64,000 bases of DNA from Mytilus californianus (GCF_021869535.1 NW_026262734.1:105125088-105189087); one strand, 5' to 3'; counted from the first letter of the stretch, positions 1-12,357 are shown. Program-made: numbers and translations. Notes: generated from the letters alone by a model not told the origin.

Positions 1-4
1 GTAG

Positions 5-83
5 TAAGGTCTTTCCTAACGGAGTGGAAAGACCTTAATTAGAAAAACAATAAGGTCTTTCCTAACGGAGTGGAAAGACCTTA
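5..83. repeat. Two tandem copies of a short perfect hairpin
   Basis: A 12-bp stem TAAGGTCTTTCC, a 9-base loop and the complementary arm occupy 5-37. The same hairpin, with an identical loop, recurs at 51-83. The spacer is AT-rich. The structure lies about 220 bp upstream of the SLC6 start codon. It may be the end of a larger palindromic-word element that runs off the window edge. Function unknown. Confidence 0.85.
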
Positions 84-299
84 AAAAAGAATACTAGGAC
101 CTAAATCACGCAACAAAAAAATAAATAAAATGCAATAATTTTGATATCAACCTTTCCGCCCCATTGCCGACGACATGGACCATTCCACTCATTCATTCAT
201 TAAAACTACTGTAGTAGTAACAGTGGCGCTGCTCTGTTTATGTTGATCCAGGCAAATCTCATTAATTAATCTAACGGATTTAAAAATAAAACTTTTATA

Positions 300-510
300 A
301 TGGGTAAAAAAGAGAAAAATATTACTGTAGAAACTAAAAAGTTATATTCTGATGATCCAGGATTAGAAGTAACGATTGAAAGAGAAGTAAATGAAAAACC
401 ACGTGTTGCTTGGGATTCTAAATTACAATATTTTTTTATGGTTATATCTTACGCTGTTGGATTAGGAAATGTCTGGAGATTCCCTTACCTCTGTCAAAGA
501 AATGGAGGAG
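300..510 (+). CDS. SLC6-family sodium-coupled transporter, first coding exon (partial)
   Basis: Seventy codons from ATG at 300, ending at a splice donor (GTAATG at 511) in phase 1. The deduced N-terminus is hydrophilic and acidic/basic. It then shows the cytoplasmic-gate RxxW motif (R35-V-A-W38) and the start of membrane helix 1 with [12 protein letters not shown] at residues 53-64, followed by CQRNGGG. In SLC6 transporters this segment carries Na+ ligands (N57 here) and the extracellular-gate arginine (R60). The W-x-S-K-L-Q-Y spelling resembles the amino acid transporter branch (SLC6A15/17 and 18-20) more than the monoamine branch, but the exon is too short to assign substrate. The family carries amino acids or neurotransmitters into cells with Na+ and usually Cl-. 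No following SLC6 exon (helix 1b/2) was recognised downstream, so the first intron is very long or the exon is an orphan. Confidence 0.85.
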
Positions 511-3500
511 GTAATGTATAATTTATATTGTGTGTAAATTCTGTCAAAACTAATAAGGGGAGCTAATTAATCGAAATTATATTTGTTTTTGTTGATATGT
601 ATGTGGACAAATTTAAACCCGACATCAAATGTTGATACTGTTGTACTTGAATGACTGTAGTGGTAGGAAATCAAATTAAAACAGTCAGTAAATAACAATG
701 CCAGTTGCGGATCGAAAACTGTTTATAAGGGGGCGCTGCCTGACCTAAGGAGGACCCGCTCCAGTCAATCATGCTTCAGTGATTCCCTTTATAATCACCT
801 AAATTTTTCCCACCAAAGGGGGGGGCGGCCCCCAGGCAGTGGCTGATCCAGAAATTTTAAGTGAGAGCTGGCCCACTGACTGACTAAGAGGGGGCCCACT
901 CCAGTCATGCTTTAGTGATTCCTTATATAATCAACCAAATTCTCCCAACAAAAGGGGGATGGGGCCACCTAAATCCGCCTCTACCAGGCCCCCTGGATCC
1001 GCCTATAAATTCAGAAACAAATTAATTGTCGCAATGGTGATACATTCCAATGGAAGCTTTTCCCATGTAAATGTCATGTGTAAAACGTGATATACAATTT
1101 TCAAGGCTATACTGTCCTTCATATTTAGGTCATTTTGACACAGCAAAATATAAAGAAAATATCAACTTTAAATAATGTGTGTGTATTAAGGAAGTTTTTC
1201 AGGGAAATTAAGTTAATTTTCGCCCAAAAAAAAAACACTATAAGTAACATACATTAATAATAAATCCGTTGTATTTGTTGCCAATGTTGGTTGAAATATG
1301 ATGGGATATGATGTACACTTCAGTTATGACCAGACTAGAGCTTTATGTGTACAAACCTGACGTCAATTTATGTACAATCTATGTACTGTAGAAGAACAAA
1401 CAAATCATATAACATCACCTTACATCCAAACACAATAATCCAAATTCAATAGTAAATTACGATATCAATGGAAGAAGTTCCCGCACAAATGTCATGTGTA
1501 AAACGGGATAGACCATAATGAATTTTAGGTTTATGTTGTCATTCACATCCCGATCAATTTACACAGTTAAATCAAATATATATGTTAACTATATTGAAAT
1601 TGATTGTGAATTTAGTTACATAATCAGAAAAATGATTTATTTCTCGCAGACAACGCTAAATAATATACATTAACTCGACACTGAATCTAAAAAACCCTAA
1701 ACCATAATATGTGGAATCATCCAGATTTCCTAATATTGATAAAGGTGAAATATGTAGAATCAGAATTGTGCACACAGAAATAAGATCAGAGATAAAGCCC
1801 AATGCTTGCATAAAAACCATGAAGTTTAAACTAATAACGATTACGTGTATCCTGTCAACCCCTGAAAAAAATAATACTGTTGAAGTTTAAACTAATAACG
1901 ATTGCGTGTATCCTGTCAACCCCTGACAAAATAATACTGTCTTCTTGACTACTTCCGCCAGCCACTGACTGAATTTTTTATGGGCCGACCCTAAGCCGGT
2001 CATCATATGATTTGTTACATGATTATCTGCGGATCTATATTATTTTCTGTATATGCAAAATTAAAGATTTTAGTTAATTGAAATAAATACATTTTTATTA
2101 ATTTTCATAAAAGAACAATGAAGAAGAAGATGCCAAAAAAACAAAAACTTAAATATATTTATAACAATGAATGTTAATTGTTTTTTTATGCACAGAATGC
2201 GTGACTCATATTTGCGTAAATTCCCAAACCGGGTTATTTTTAGAAATGTAAACAAGGTACCATAATCTTACAACAACTCGTCGTCGGAACATGGGAAATG
2301 ATTTATAGTTTGCTTTTTTTTCCTCAAAATAGTTATTTTATATTCTATTTTGACTATTATATATACAGTTTTCATCACTAAGAAAAATAATCATAATAAA
2401 GATATCTTTACTTTCAATGTAAACAATCTCAGGAGTTTTTATAGGTAACATTCCATTTTTCGCGGGTTTTTCACAAAGACACAGAAATGTCAAAGTTAAA
2501 GCCATTTGTTTTTCTCGGAGATTATCATCAGTCCAATCAAGAAGCATCGCACAGATACAAGTTGCTTTCTTTCAAAAAAAAAAAGAAGAAAAGCAATACG
2601 TGAACCCAAAACCGCTGACTGGTCACCAACAAATTGTTGTTGAAAATTGTTTGCTTTTGAATTGAACTAATTGACTGTGATTGGAATAAGATAATGATGA
2701 TGTTAAAACACCTTTATTAAAAATATGTAATTGTGTGTAGATTTTTGCACAAGTCATTTGAAGGCAATGTTGGATACATATCCAGAAATCAACGCCACTT
2801 TGCTTATTTGAATATGATACTAAAGAAATCGGATACGGGTCACGGAAATTATATTGAAATGATAGGGAATTTTGAAAAAAAAAATGTCTGTTTTAACTTT
2901 AATTTAAGTGTTAGACAGGTTGCAGGGACAGAAAATAAATATACACAACAATACACACTATTTAAACGAAACATAATGACTGTCGTTGCAAAAATCAAGG
3001 TTCCTGAGCTATTTTAAAAATCGAAGCGAGAGGCTTTTAACATTGCAGTATAAAATACAGGCTAAAATGGCTGAAACGTCAAATTTGCAAACTTCGTGTT
3101 GAAAATTGGCTAACAAGGTCATTACAAAAACAGGTTGCGGGGATGAAACTTGAAACTTGAATGTCCAAAGAATAAGCAAGTCCAAACCTTGTATGTGTAG
3201 TCGTTGAACTCTAGGTTCCCACGTAAAGTTAAAATGCCCCTATTTCAAGAAGAATAAACTCACGAAAACACGAAAAATTCACTAAATTCGCGTTCATTGT
3301 TTTGGTTTTGAACGCCTGACAACTTTACGGAAATATCAGAGGGATTATAAACAAGGACTCTGTGACGGGCAACTTATAATATCCGTGTTTTAAAGATTTT
3401 AATGATATCAAGCCAGTCCAGTTCAAACTATTATCACGTGGTTCAATTCCCATTTATATATTATGAATATTAATTAGCAAAAGTACTACTAATTTCTGGC

Positions 3501-3770
3501 TATGAGTTGTACAGCTATTATGTGAATATACATTTTAAGGCTTGACTATTTTATTTATTACTTAGGAGTGTATATACATCATTTTTTCATAACCCTTTTG
3601 CAAATCCTAGTTTCTACAAACCGGATGTCTAATGCAAATTGCACAAACCAATCGCAATATAAATTTAAGCACTCAGTTTGCTTTATAACCTGGATGCATT
3701 TATTTTATCTATCATATCTTCATATTTTTTCATTCACGACTGTTTAAAATTTAAATATTTAGCTACCTTT
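511..3770. other. Intron or intergenic DNA with local duplications, no gene recognised
   Basis: Three local duplications are visible. About 100 bp at 733-834 recurs at 868-985, sharing the CCAGTCA(ATC)ATGCTT and AGTGATTCC blocks. About 230 bp at 1030-1260 recurs diverged at 1450-1680, sharing ATGTCATGTGTAAAACG. A 61-bp unit repeats in tandem at 1821-1942, sharing AAGTTTAAACTAATAACGATT. Open frames here, for example at 2338-2547 and 2733-3017, show no recognisable domain, no supporting splice pattern and low-complexity composition, and are not called as genes. Confidence 0.6.
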
Positions 3771-3890
3771 GGGTACGCATCCCTGCTCATTGGCGAGGGT
3801 CGTAATGGGGGTACCTTCATGACGAATAACGGTAAAAATTCTTGCCAAATGACGTTAATGGTAATTTTTGGTGCATGACGATAAAATGTA
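3770..3890. repeat. Left terminal segment of a composite element (ACGGTAA-rich)
   Basis: The stretch around GCTCATTGGCGAGGGT, followed by several ACGGTAA/GACG motifs, is imperfectly inverted relative to 5885-6115, which ends CCTACCCTCATTGGTGCTCA. The pair brackets the Penelope-like copy between them. This suggests either the terminal repeats of one about 2.3-kb element or two halves of an older element split by the retroelement. No target duplication was found. Confidence 0.5.
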
Positions 3891-3899
3891 CACTTTCTT

Positions 3900-5885
3900 T
3901 TATATGATAAAACAAGTTGCTTTTTTTTTTTAAAAAAGTCAATACATGAACCTTAGAACTTTTTTTATGCTAATTATTATTTCAACTGAATTGTAAATTA
4001 TATCTCAGTATTTTCATTACTATGTGTGTGGAGGATAATATTTTCTTTTTATTGTAAATCAGGACAATTATAGCATGTTGAGAGTGGTGTTAAATATAAA
4101 GTAGGGAGATAAGGAATGTTCTAATTTCAATAGTTCATTTCTGGATGGTGTTAGCTTTCATTTTTACCAGTGTGAAAGGTCAAACTACTACCAATGGATG
4201 ACACTTCTAGGGTGTTAATTGGTAGAGGTAATATTTCAACTAAAATCCCTCAGTAATTTTATATATTTTTCCTTTTAAAATACATATTTCAGAGCAAGTA
4301 CGATATTTTGTTTCATAAAATGTGAAAGTTTTATTCCTACCAAATAAGACAAAATCTACTTGCTTACCATTTTATTTTGTGCCGTAAAATCCCGTTCCAC
4401 CTTAGAAATGGGTTTGGATCCAGCTAATACATTCAATTTGCTGCTTATACATGTAAACTTAATATACCTGTCCAAGTCCGGAGCCTGGTTTTTTGTTTTG
4501 CTTATTATCGTGTCTTTTTTCTCGTTTTTTTTTTTGTATGAAAATATTGCCATTGATTTACATCTTGTACAACACTGGTCAATTTGATGTCATTAACTCG
4601 CTTTGCTAAGACTCAACATTCAACGCCATGTTCAATGAAAAGTTCTCTCATTGGCAAGCATGGTTTACCAAATATTATATAATCATCAGTCGCAGGATAA
4701 TTCGATTATTATGAATTGCGGTTCCTTAAATCAACATACGTAATAAATCTCAAAACTTTACACTGTTTTTTGCTAACTTATGTTTGTTGCCTATAATTCA
4801 GAAATTTAACAGTGTTTTGGAATTTTTAGCTTAAAGTTAACTTTTTAAGCATGGGTCCTTTTCAAAAGTCTCCCAACTACTACCTCATATGTGAACTTAA
4901 GTATAGGGGAAATTTTGTTCGCTATGTTAAAGAAATCTTCTACTTGCTCTATTTTGAATGTGAAGACAATAAAACCGTCATCTCTATATTGACAGTGTAA
5001 TTTGATGTTTTCTTTCCATTTGAACTTATCTAAGATATTTATTAATAGGACAGACAGATGCAGATATGTGCATGATGATGAAAATTTACCAACTATGGAG
5101 GGGGCGCTCCTATAACTTGTTTGTATAACTTTCCATTAAACTCAAATTTATTGTTTCTTAGAATTGATTAAACAAATGCAGTTTAATCTTTTTTGTTGAG
5201 AATCTTTAAAGGATATTCTTTTGTGTCAATTAATTCTTCTGCATTGATAACTGTTTCTTTTAAATTATCTATGATTATTTTTGTGTACATTTACGTTTCA
5301 TCATAGGCATTAAGAATGCATTCCCTTTTTACCTCGTGTGTTTTATTTATAATGAAATCTTTTGTATCTTGAACTTAAGAGTTATGCCTCTACAAAAATG
5401 GTTTTTATTTATATTAGATCATTTAATCTCTCAATGCGTCTCGTGGTAGAGTAACACTTATTGATGATCAGTTGTAAGGAACATTAATTAATGTCTCCTA
5501 CTAGTTGACCATTACTCAATGCCTTATTAATTATTTTTAGATTAATTTAATGAATTCTTGAAAGACTAAGGACTCAGGTACATGTGTCCATGTTTTGAAT
5601 CATTATTATTCTTTACGAAATAATATACGTATGGGAATCTATTTCTATTTTTTTCTATATATATTATCAACTATATCTTTTATTACCATATAGCATATAA
5701 GTGAGGTTAAGCGATCTGTGTAAAGTTCTTTATTGCCAAGTTTTAGATATCTTAAATGATCCGTATGGAGGTGCTCTAAATTGCAGGAAGCTAAAACAGA
5801 TAAGAAATATAAATGTTCCGAATGAACAATAATAAGGGTTTCGAATATTCCTCCATAGACTATAATTCTAACTAATTAATATGCG
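3900..5885. mobile_element. Penelope-like retroelement relic, copy 1, with its RT part inverted
   Basis: Flanking parts at 3910-4115 and 5690-5882 match 54310-54486 and 56540-56730 in the same (+) orientation. The middle (about 4860-5640) matches 54494-55825 only as the reverse complement. Read on the minus strand, that middle gives a reverse-transcriptase-like stretch. It contains a counterpart of the LPKIHK block near 5560, then ...YRDDGF followed by an acidic, aromatic segment near 5000-4880, which resembles the catalytic region of Penelope/Neptune-type RTs. Stops and frameshifts break it, so it is dead. The region 4120-4860 has no assignment; the open frames at 4356-4587 in both directions are probably chance. 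Confidence 0.6.
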
Positions 5886-6115
5886 TGAACCCTCAGGGGT
5901 ACACGCAAAAATTGACTGATTTTGACGCATCACGCTAATTTTTTTCCAAAAATAACGGTAACGATAATTATTTGAGACCTCTGACGAATCACGATAAGGA
6001 TATTTTGGATAACGAATAACGGTAAAATTTTAACTAATTTGACCCTAACGGTAGCCGAAAATGACCGTTTGCCTGACGGTAAAGGGCATTCCTACCCTCA
6101 TTGGTGCTCATACGT
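5885..6115. repeat. Right terminal segment of the composite element
   Basis: Dense in AACGGTAA, GACGAATCACG and related words, ending in CCTACCCTCATTGGTGCTCA. It is the inverted partner of 3770-3890. The repeated ACGGTA word is itself a simple signature of this element. Confidence 0.5.
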
Positions 6116-6711
6116 TGCATATAATTTTCATAAATGTAATGACTGTTCAAACCTGTGAGACATAATGCACGTTTCTACTGTATGACTATTTTAATCATAT
6201 TCTATTAAGAATAAATTCAGTCTCAGTTTAAACTTAATAATAATACTCTCTTAGTCTGGTAGTATCTATTAATGAAATATAGATATTTAAGCAGAAAAAT
6301 CCTTTTGTTTGATTATCTTTCTGCTTTCCGACCACTGTGTTTCCGACCTAAGATAAATATTTTTAACAGAAATATCGTTTTCTTAATTTTCATCATGCCT
6401 TCCGACATTTTCCCATGTTATAAATGGAATATAAATTGGATAGAAATGATAAACGTTCAAAAATAATCAGTTTATTGTGGGACATTATATATCAATAAAC
6501 TATTCCCAGGTTTATAGTCACAATGCACAACGTGACGCTATATTAAATACTACACACACACACAATGTGTACAGGGACCGTCTCAAAGCATGAAGTATAT
6601 AATTGCGTTTTCATTATACTTGATATTTAATAAACATTCACATTACTAAAACACAGGTTTTGTCGAAAGGCAAATAGGTTCTAAACATATAAATGATTTT
6701 TTACTGCAACC
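6116..6711. other. AT-rich DNA, nothing recognised
   Basis: AT-rich sequence with a short (CA)n run near 6552-6563. No exon, repeat family member or structured element was recognised. Confidence 0.5.
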
Positions 6712-6850
6712 TAAAATTGAGAATGGAAATGGGGATGTGCCAAAGAGACAACAACCCGACCATAGAGCAGACAACAGCCGAAGGCCACCAATGGGTCTTC
6801 AATGCAGCGAGAAACTCCCGCACCCGGAGGCGTCCTTCAGCTGGCCCCTA
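6712..6850 (+). repeat. Dispersed repeat, inverted copy of 61909-62050
   Basis: The run with GAGACAACAACCCGACC, CAGACAACAGCCGAAGGCC and CAGCTGGCCCCTAAA is the reverse complement of the segment at 61909-62050. The two copies are 55 kb apart. Both are short, non-coding members of a high-copy family. Confidence 0.8.
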
Positions 6851-7917
6851 AAAAGTTTTTATTGTTTTTCTTTCCAATCTACAAATGAACTTTGAGTGTT
6901 GAAATATAAAATGTCACGTGGTAGCCTATCCACAGAGGGACCATATCAAAGACATAGATAACTCGATCCCTGTATAAATGATCGAAAATTTTCGAGGCGT
7001 TCCGAGAATCTTGATTCTGAGGATATCGAATGACCCATAGACACTTCCAAAACTCACCAATATATAAGGATTTTTAACTTCAGTAATTGAAAGTGTTTTT
7101 CAAGCCTCTCAAATATCCACTTTGTGTTTGTTAATACTTTGCAATTTTACTGCAACCAAACAGAAATGAAAACATTTTGTCAAGGATTTCTCGGCTGTTA
7201 GGAAGAGAATAATTAGCTATAATGTCTGAAGCTTTCTGATTTTAGTTGTAGTATGTAAGCAGTTTTTTAGTCTGTCGTATACCCAATGAAAATATGAAGG
7301 GATATGGAGTAAATGTACATGAGACAATATTAATATCAATGCATGGTAAAACCCAAAAATTGAACGTTTTTATTGTTGTCATTCATCTTCAAGTCACAAT
7401 GAGACATTCAACAATGAGCAATATTCCTCATAACTGGTAATAAGTTCCACTTGACCCCTCGCATCGGTTTGAGCAGAATTCATTGTTAAATATCATACAA
7501 AGCTACATCCATATTTTTATGTCTGTTTGTTGATCTATACTTTGAAATTTCACCAAAACCGAATAGAAATGACAACATTTTTCGAGGATTTCTCAACCTT
7601 TACTGAGAGGAATAATTTGACATTTGTTTGGTTTACGATTTTTATATCTTTTGTCAAACGAAGTTGGGGAAGGGATATATGCAATATAGTCTGGCTGCGG
7701 TGTAATACATTTTGTTTGTGTCATCTCTGCTTACATCAGACACATCTAATCAGTATTTTGTATGTAGATAATAAAGTTTTAGTTATCAAAAGTTTATCAA
7801 TATGGTATTTTACAGGTATATACGTATTAAAATTTAAAAGGGTCCATTAGGGTAGATATACAAAAAATGATGATTTTTGTGAATACTGCACAGAAAAAAA
7901 AAATTATCGCATATATG
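6851..7917. other. Non-coding DNA, nothing recognised
   Basis: Two stretches around 7130-7250 and 7520-7620 share TTTGTTAATACTTTG/TTTGTTGATCTATACTTTG and AACAGAAATGA/AATAGAAATGACAACATTTT, so they look like an old duplication about 395 bp apart. The 107-codon open frame at 7527-7850 lies on one of them and has no recognisable domain; I do not call it. Confidence 0.5.
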
Positions 7918-8410
7918 TGGATTTCATTCGTCCGTTCGTTCGTTTGTCTGTCTGTTTGTCCATCTGTCACGCTTCAGTTTAAAGTTTTTGGTCACGGTAG
8001 TTTTTGATGAAGTTGAAGTAGTGTGTCATATGTCCGTCACAAAGTTAAAGTTCCATCTATCTGTGGAAGTATAAGTCATAGTTCATGATATTTTGTTCAT
8101 AGATGCGTCTTGAATAACCAAGGGGTCCTGATAAAAATAAGGTCATCTCGACCTACATTTCATATATGAGTGACTGGTTAAAGTTTGCGTTAGAGTCCAT
8201 ATCTAAGATAATATTTTGTCAGCAGATGCATCTTTTAAAGTCAGGAGGGTCCTAAAAAATAACTCATCTTGACATAAAATTCATTGATTAGAAAATGAGG
8301 TGAAAGGCTGCGTTAAAGTCCATATCTGAGATGAGGAATACAAATATTTTGTCAGTAGATGCAACTTTGATAGTCACGAGTTTCAAAATCAAGACTCGCT
8401 TGAAAATGAA
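7918..8410. repeat. Pyrimidine/CCGT-rich lead followed by about three degenerate 120-bp tandem units
   Basis: A run of CGTTCGTTCGTTTGTCTGTCTG leads into units with the recurring sentence AAAGTCCATATCT, ATATTTTGTCAG, AGATGCA(T/A)CTT and a GTC-rich end. Similar leaders precede the repeats at 31783, 33769, 52229 and 60165. Confidence 0.7.
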
Positions 8411-9155
8411 TTAAATGATATTCCATTTCATCAACTGCACTTAAATGATATTCGATTTCATCAAAAGCACAATTTAGTAATATTTTATAGCATTATCATA
8501 ACTAATTGGATTGGAACAGTTCTGGCAATTGAGGATTCAAGTCAACTCAATATACAGATTGTTTATATAAGCATTTTGCACTTTTTTACACCGAAAACCT
8601 CCTTACTTCCGGCCCAAACATTTGGTGCGTGATATATTGTTATAAAGTATGTTAATTAACACTAAGTTCTGAATATCTGATGTGAACCAGGAGTTATCCT
8701 CCTTTGTATACTGTATACTGTATAAACTGACTCGTTCCTGTTACCAACAGAAACATGTGCTTTCAAAAAGAAAATAGGAATACGCATGTGTTGGGAGATA
8801 TTATTTATTACCAGTTCATTCTGGCTTGGATAGACTCTAGAGTAGTAATCTAAATTTATATGAAAATAGGACACAGTATTTGTCATATTTATGCTTGCCA
8901 TATATTACTTCAAAACAATCGGATGATTAAAATGAGTGAGTACTTTGATCAAGGATTTGTATACAAATCCTTTCTTTGATTTTGGAAATTTATTAGTGAG
9001 ATTTTCATTCATAATTCGACCACGTGATATATGAAAATGATTAGCCCGGCAAATTAGGTCACGAATTGCGGAATACATCATTTGAAAAAGTTAAGCGGTG
9101 AATGACTTGAACAGTGGACATACTTTCCATTACACGGGTTATAGAATTTTCAGTT
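8411..9155. other. 5' flank of the SLC7 exon, no distinct promoter seen
   Basis: The in-frame stop TGA at 9108-9110 closes the reading frame upstream of the SLC7 start. A TTTTCAG at 9147-9153 directly precedes the start codon and could be a splice acceptor, so an upstream non-coding exon is possible. No TATA box or other clear promoter element can be singled out in this AT-rich sequence. Confidence 0.4.
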
Positions 9156-9714
9156 ATGCCCTCAAAGGGTAAATATGATGGTGTCGGACAGAATGAGAAA
9201 AATATGAAAGATCCACCAGCATCAAATAGGCCTATTTCAATTTCAAGTGGACCAGAGGATGAAGTCAAGTTACAATCGAAAAACAGTTTTCTCGATGTTG
9301 TAGCTATTATCGTTGGAAGTATCGTAGGATCTGGTATATTTGTCAATCCTAAAGCCAGTAAAGGGGTTTTTAAAGGAGCTGGCAGAGTAGGCTTGTCTAC
9401 AATAATTGTATGTGTTGGCTGTGGTTTATTTTCCACGGTTGGAGCCTATTGTTATGACGAACTTGGAACCTCTAATAAAGACTCAATAACAAGATCTGGT
9501 GCAGATTATGCCTATATATTTGGAGCATTAGGACCATTTCTAGCATTTCTTAGATTATGGTTTGAATGTATGATTGTGAGACCATGTTCACAAGCAATTT
9601 TAAAAAATGTAGCTGTGGCTCTTTCCTATTACATTATTGGACCATTGTTTCCAGATTGTGGGCAGTCTGTCAGTGCAATTGGACTTCTTGCATCCATTTT
9701 TATACATGTTATAT
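9156..9714 (+). CDS. SLC7-family (b0,+AT/LAT-like) amino acid transporter light chain, first coding exon
   Basis: One hundred eighty-six codons plus one base, ending at a strong donor (GTAAGT at 9715, phase 1). A hydrophilic N-terminus (1-45) precedes the APC-superfamily core. Helix 1 carries the unwound substrate motif GSGIF at 58-62 (GSIVGSGIFVNP context), helix 2 lies around 79-98 with GAYCYDELGT, and SGADYAY at 114-120 is followed by FLRLW at 131-135 and VRPCSQA at 141-147. The FPDC with C168 sits where SLC7 light chains have the cysteine that disulphide-links to the SLC3 heavy chain. These proteins exchange amino acids at the plasma membrane as heterodimers. I chose ATG 9156 because it is the first ATG after the upstream stop. 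Oddities are NKDSITRSGADY and VRPCSQAILKNVAVALSY, which depart from the usual spelling. No downstream SLC7 exon was recognised in the window, so the exon may belong to a gene with long introns or be a stranded fragment. Confidence 0.88.
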
Positions 9715-9919
9715 GTAAGTTAAATATAAATATAACTGCTGTAAAAGCTGAAGCGAATGATAAGCAGGGGCTTAAGTAACATATATATATCTAACAATGT
9801 ACAAATGTATTGAGGTAGATTGAGGGTCTATAAAATTAAAATACATAGAATATTTTTATAATTTGTCAAAATGTAGTTTATATCATGCTTTTTTCAAAAA
9901 TATATTAAAAAGTATAGGT

Positions 9920-10592
9920 CAGTCAGGGGTACTACTTGTACAAGTAATTTTTATTTACTTGAAGAAGTAATTATAATATACTTATATAAGTAAATTTGTA
10001 GGATACTTATAAAAGTATATTTTATTTACTTGTATAAGTAAATTATTTTTTGGCCTAGTTATGTCCCTTAGACATTCAGATTTTTTTACTTATACAAGTA
10101 AAAAAGTCATCCTATCTTCTTTTCTTGAATTCTTAGAACTTCTTTGCTCTAACAGAATTTTGAATTGTCTGTCCTTTGCAGATGTCTTTACTATTCATTT
10201 AAGTGTAATTTCATGGACAATGAAAATCTCATTTGTCTGTTATCTTAAGAACACTGCTCATTTACAAGCCCCCAAGGAGCAATTTTTGAAGGCCTTGCGC
10301 AAATACTTAAGATCTTTGCTCAATCAGTTTCTTTGTTGAATTAATGAGATGAAACATTGAACTCTTATCAAAAATTATGAGCTAACCTGAGAAAAATTGT
10401 TAAAGGCATGATTTTTCATCTCAAAACTTGAGAATTTTTATGGGATTGTAAAAAAAATTTACTTAAATACAAGTAAATTTTTTAGAAAATTAAGGGGAGA
10501 TTATTCAAACAATATAATTAACTTGTATAAGTATATTTTATTTACTTCTTCAAGTAAATAAAGATTACTTGTACAAGTAGTACCCCTGACTG
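9920..10592. mobile_element. Palindromic-word DNA transposon A1 (673 bp, TSD TAGGT)
   Basis: It starts CAGTCAGGGGTACTAC and ends with the exact complement, GTAGTACCCCTGACTG. Five-base duplications TAGGT at 9915-9919 and 10593-10597 mark the insertion. Both ends are packed with the self-complementary word TACTTGTACAAGTA and its one-base variants (TACTTATATAAGTA, TACTTGTATAAGTA and others). The centre (about 10140-10380) is unique sequence with no coding frame of note, so the element is non-autonomous. A nearly identical copy sits inverted at 30510-31181. Confidence 0.9.
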
Positions 10593-10597
10593 TAGGT

Positions 10598-12357
10598 CAC
10601 TGGGCTTTTTTTCACATGACAGGTTGTGCAAAATTGTCAGATTTTGTAAAGATTATGCATGGAAAACCTAATTTTGTGTGATAAAAAGAAAACTGAGCCA
10701 TAGAATTTTAAGATAAAATGTGAGAAGATAGCTCTAATGATATGCTTTCAGATAAGAAAAAGAAAAAAATTGGGTCACTGGACTCATTTTCTTGCTACAT
10801 AATAAAATAGTAGGTAAATTCATTACACATTCTATTATAAAAGTTATGTTATCTGAGTTATCTCCCCTTATGTGGAAAAGTTAAAAAAATTGAATCAAAC
10901 AAAATTATTCTTTTTTTTGTAAAATACAGCCGTAAAATATGATAAAACACATTGATATAATTTTCTGTATTAATATGAAAAGTCTTGCACTTGAATTACA
11001 TACTACTCTCGAAATTTGCACATTTCATTAAAGATCTAGACTGATTTTTATCTGCTATTTCAAAATCCAAGATGGAGGAAGACACCCCAGCCACCCCAGC
11101 CACCTTAAACAGGTTGGGACATTCACAAATCACCCAAATTGGATATAAATCTACAGTGCAAAAAATATTATTATTTGAATTTAGCAAATATATATTGAAA
11201 AGAGCTTTTGTATATATACATGGTACAAATGTATTGGTCAAGAGTACAATGTACATGTAGCAACTTTTGTTTAGCGACTTTTCCAAAAAAAGAATAATTT
11301 GCTAGATTGATCCCTCTGAAAAACAGCATCTCTGAAAACAGCATCTTCCAAGGGATGAAATTCATAAACAACCATGCAGTACTCATAAAAGTTTCTGACT
11401 GAAAATTGTTGCCTTTAACGTATTAAAAAGAAAAGAAAAATCATGCATTTGAACTTTGTTAAATTAATTTTCCTTCATTGTCTTTTGAATCCAAAAGACT
11501 TTTTTTTGCACAAAAAATCTGTATCCCATTTGGGATATTATAACCAAACCTGTTTATTAAACTGACCAAAGAACTTATATTATTATTAAGAGTAGGTAGA
11601 TACAGGGTAGATTGATGGCTGGTTAACATCCAGCAGCAATTAGTACATGCATACTCAGGATTAGAAGATATTAATGTGATATATGACTTTGAAATCTGCT
11701 TTGTAGTAGACTTGCATGCTTGGCCAGATTTTTAAAGTGCTACATGTAGTTCACAAGGTAACAAACAGTCTAGAACGAAATGTCAGAGCTCCAGATATGC
11801 GGCATATTTGCATTATTATGCAATAAAACAACTAAAAACCCAATCCTATTGTCAATTTCGTCGTTTATAAAGCCAATTCATTCAAAAAGAGAACTCACAA
11901 GGTAATCATTTGTGTCAGAACAAAAAGTTATCCCAAATATTCTGCTCTCAGTAGCAACAAGGCATATACATGTATAACTATGGTTCAGTACATGCGTATG
12001 AGTTTCTACTTGTTAAATACGGATCAGTTTCTGGCTTGGTTTATAACAGCTATAAGAGAACAGAGTTCTAATGTCCCCAGCTTTGTACATATGGTATAAT
12101 GTCTGTCCTACACATGTACAGCTAAAACAAAACATTTTTTTTATTCTTTAAATTTTTTATAAATATCCTAGAGAAATGAAGGCTTTAGTGCAAATGCAAT
12201 GCAATTTCCGATATTGAAAATGAATATTTTCAAGGGGAAAAGTATTTGATTGGCAATGATTTTTTAAGTTGTCCATGCCATTAATGATTGATATAAACCG
12301 TACTTTTGATATATCAATTTGATAAAAATCTAGCAAAAAATGTACATGTTATGATGT
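10598..12357. other. AT-rich non-coding DNA
   Basis: No recognisable exon. A short GC-richer patch at 11070-11110 contains a direct repeat CCAGCCACC/CCAGCCACC. Two opposed short frames at 10996-11286 overlap each other and lack any domain. Remaining sequence is unique or too diverged to classify. Confidence 0.5.

Noticed and set aside
7527-7850. 107-codon frame with a hydrophobic stretch
   Set aside because: Sits in one copy of an old local duplication, and the other copy has no corresponding frame. No recognisable family.
9059-9436. 125-codon minus-strand frame opposite the SLC7 exon
   Set aside because: Shadow of the plus-strand coding exon, which has clear family motifs and splice sites.
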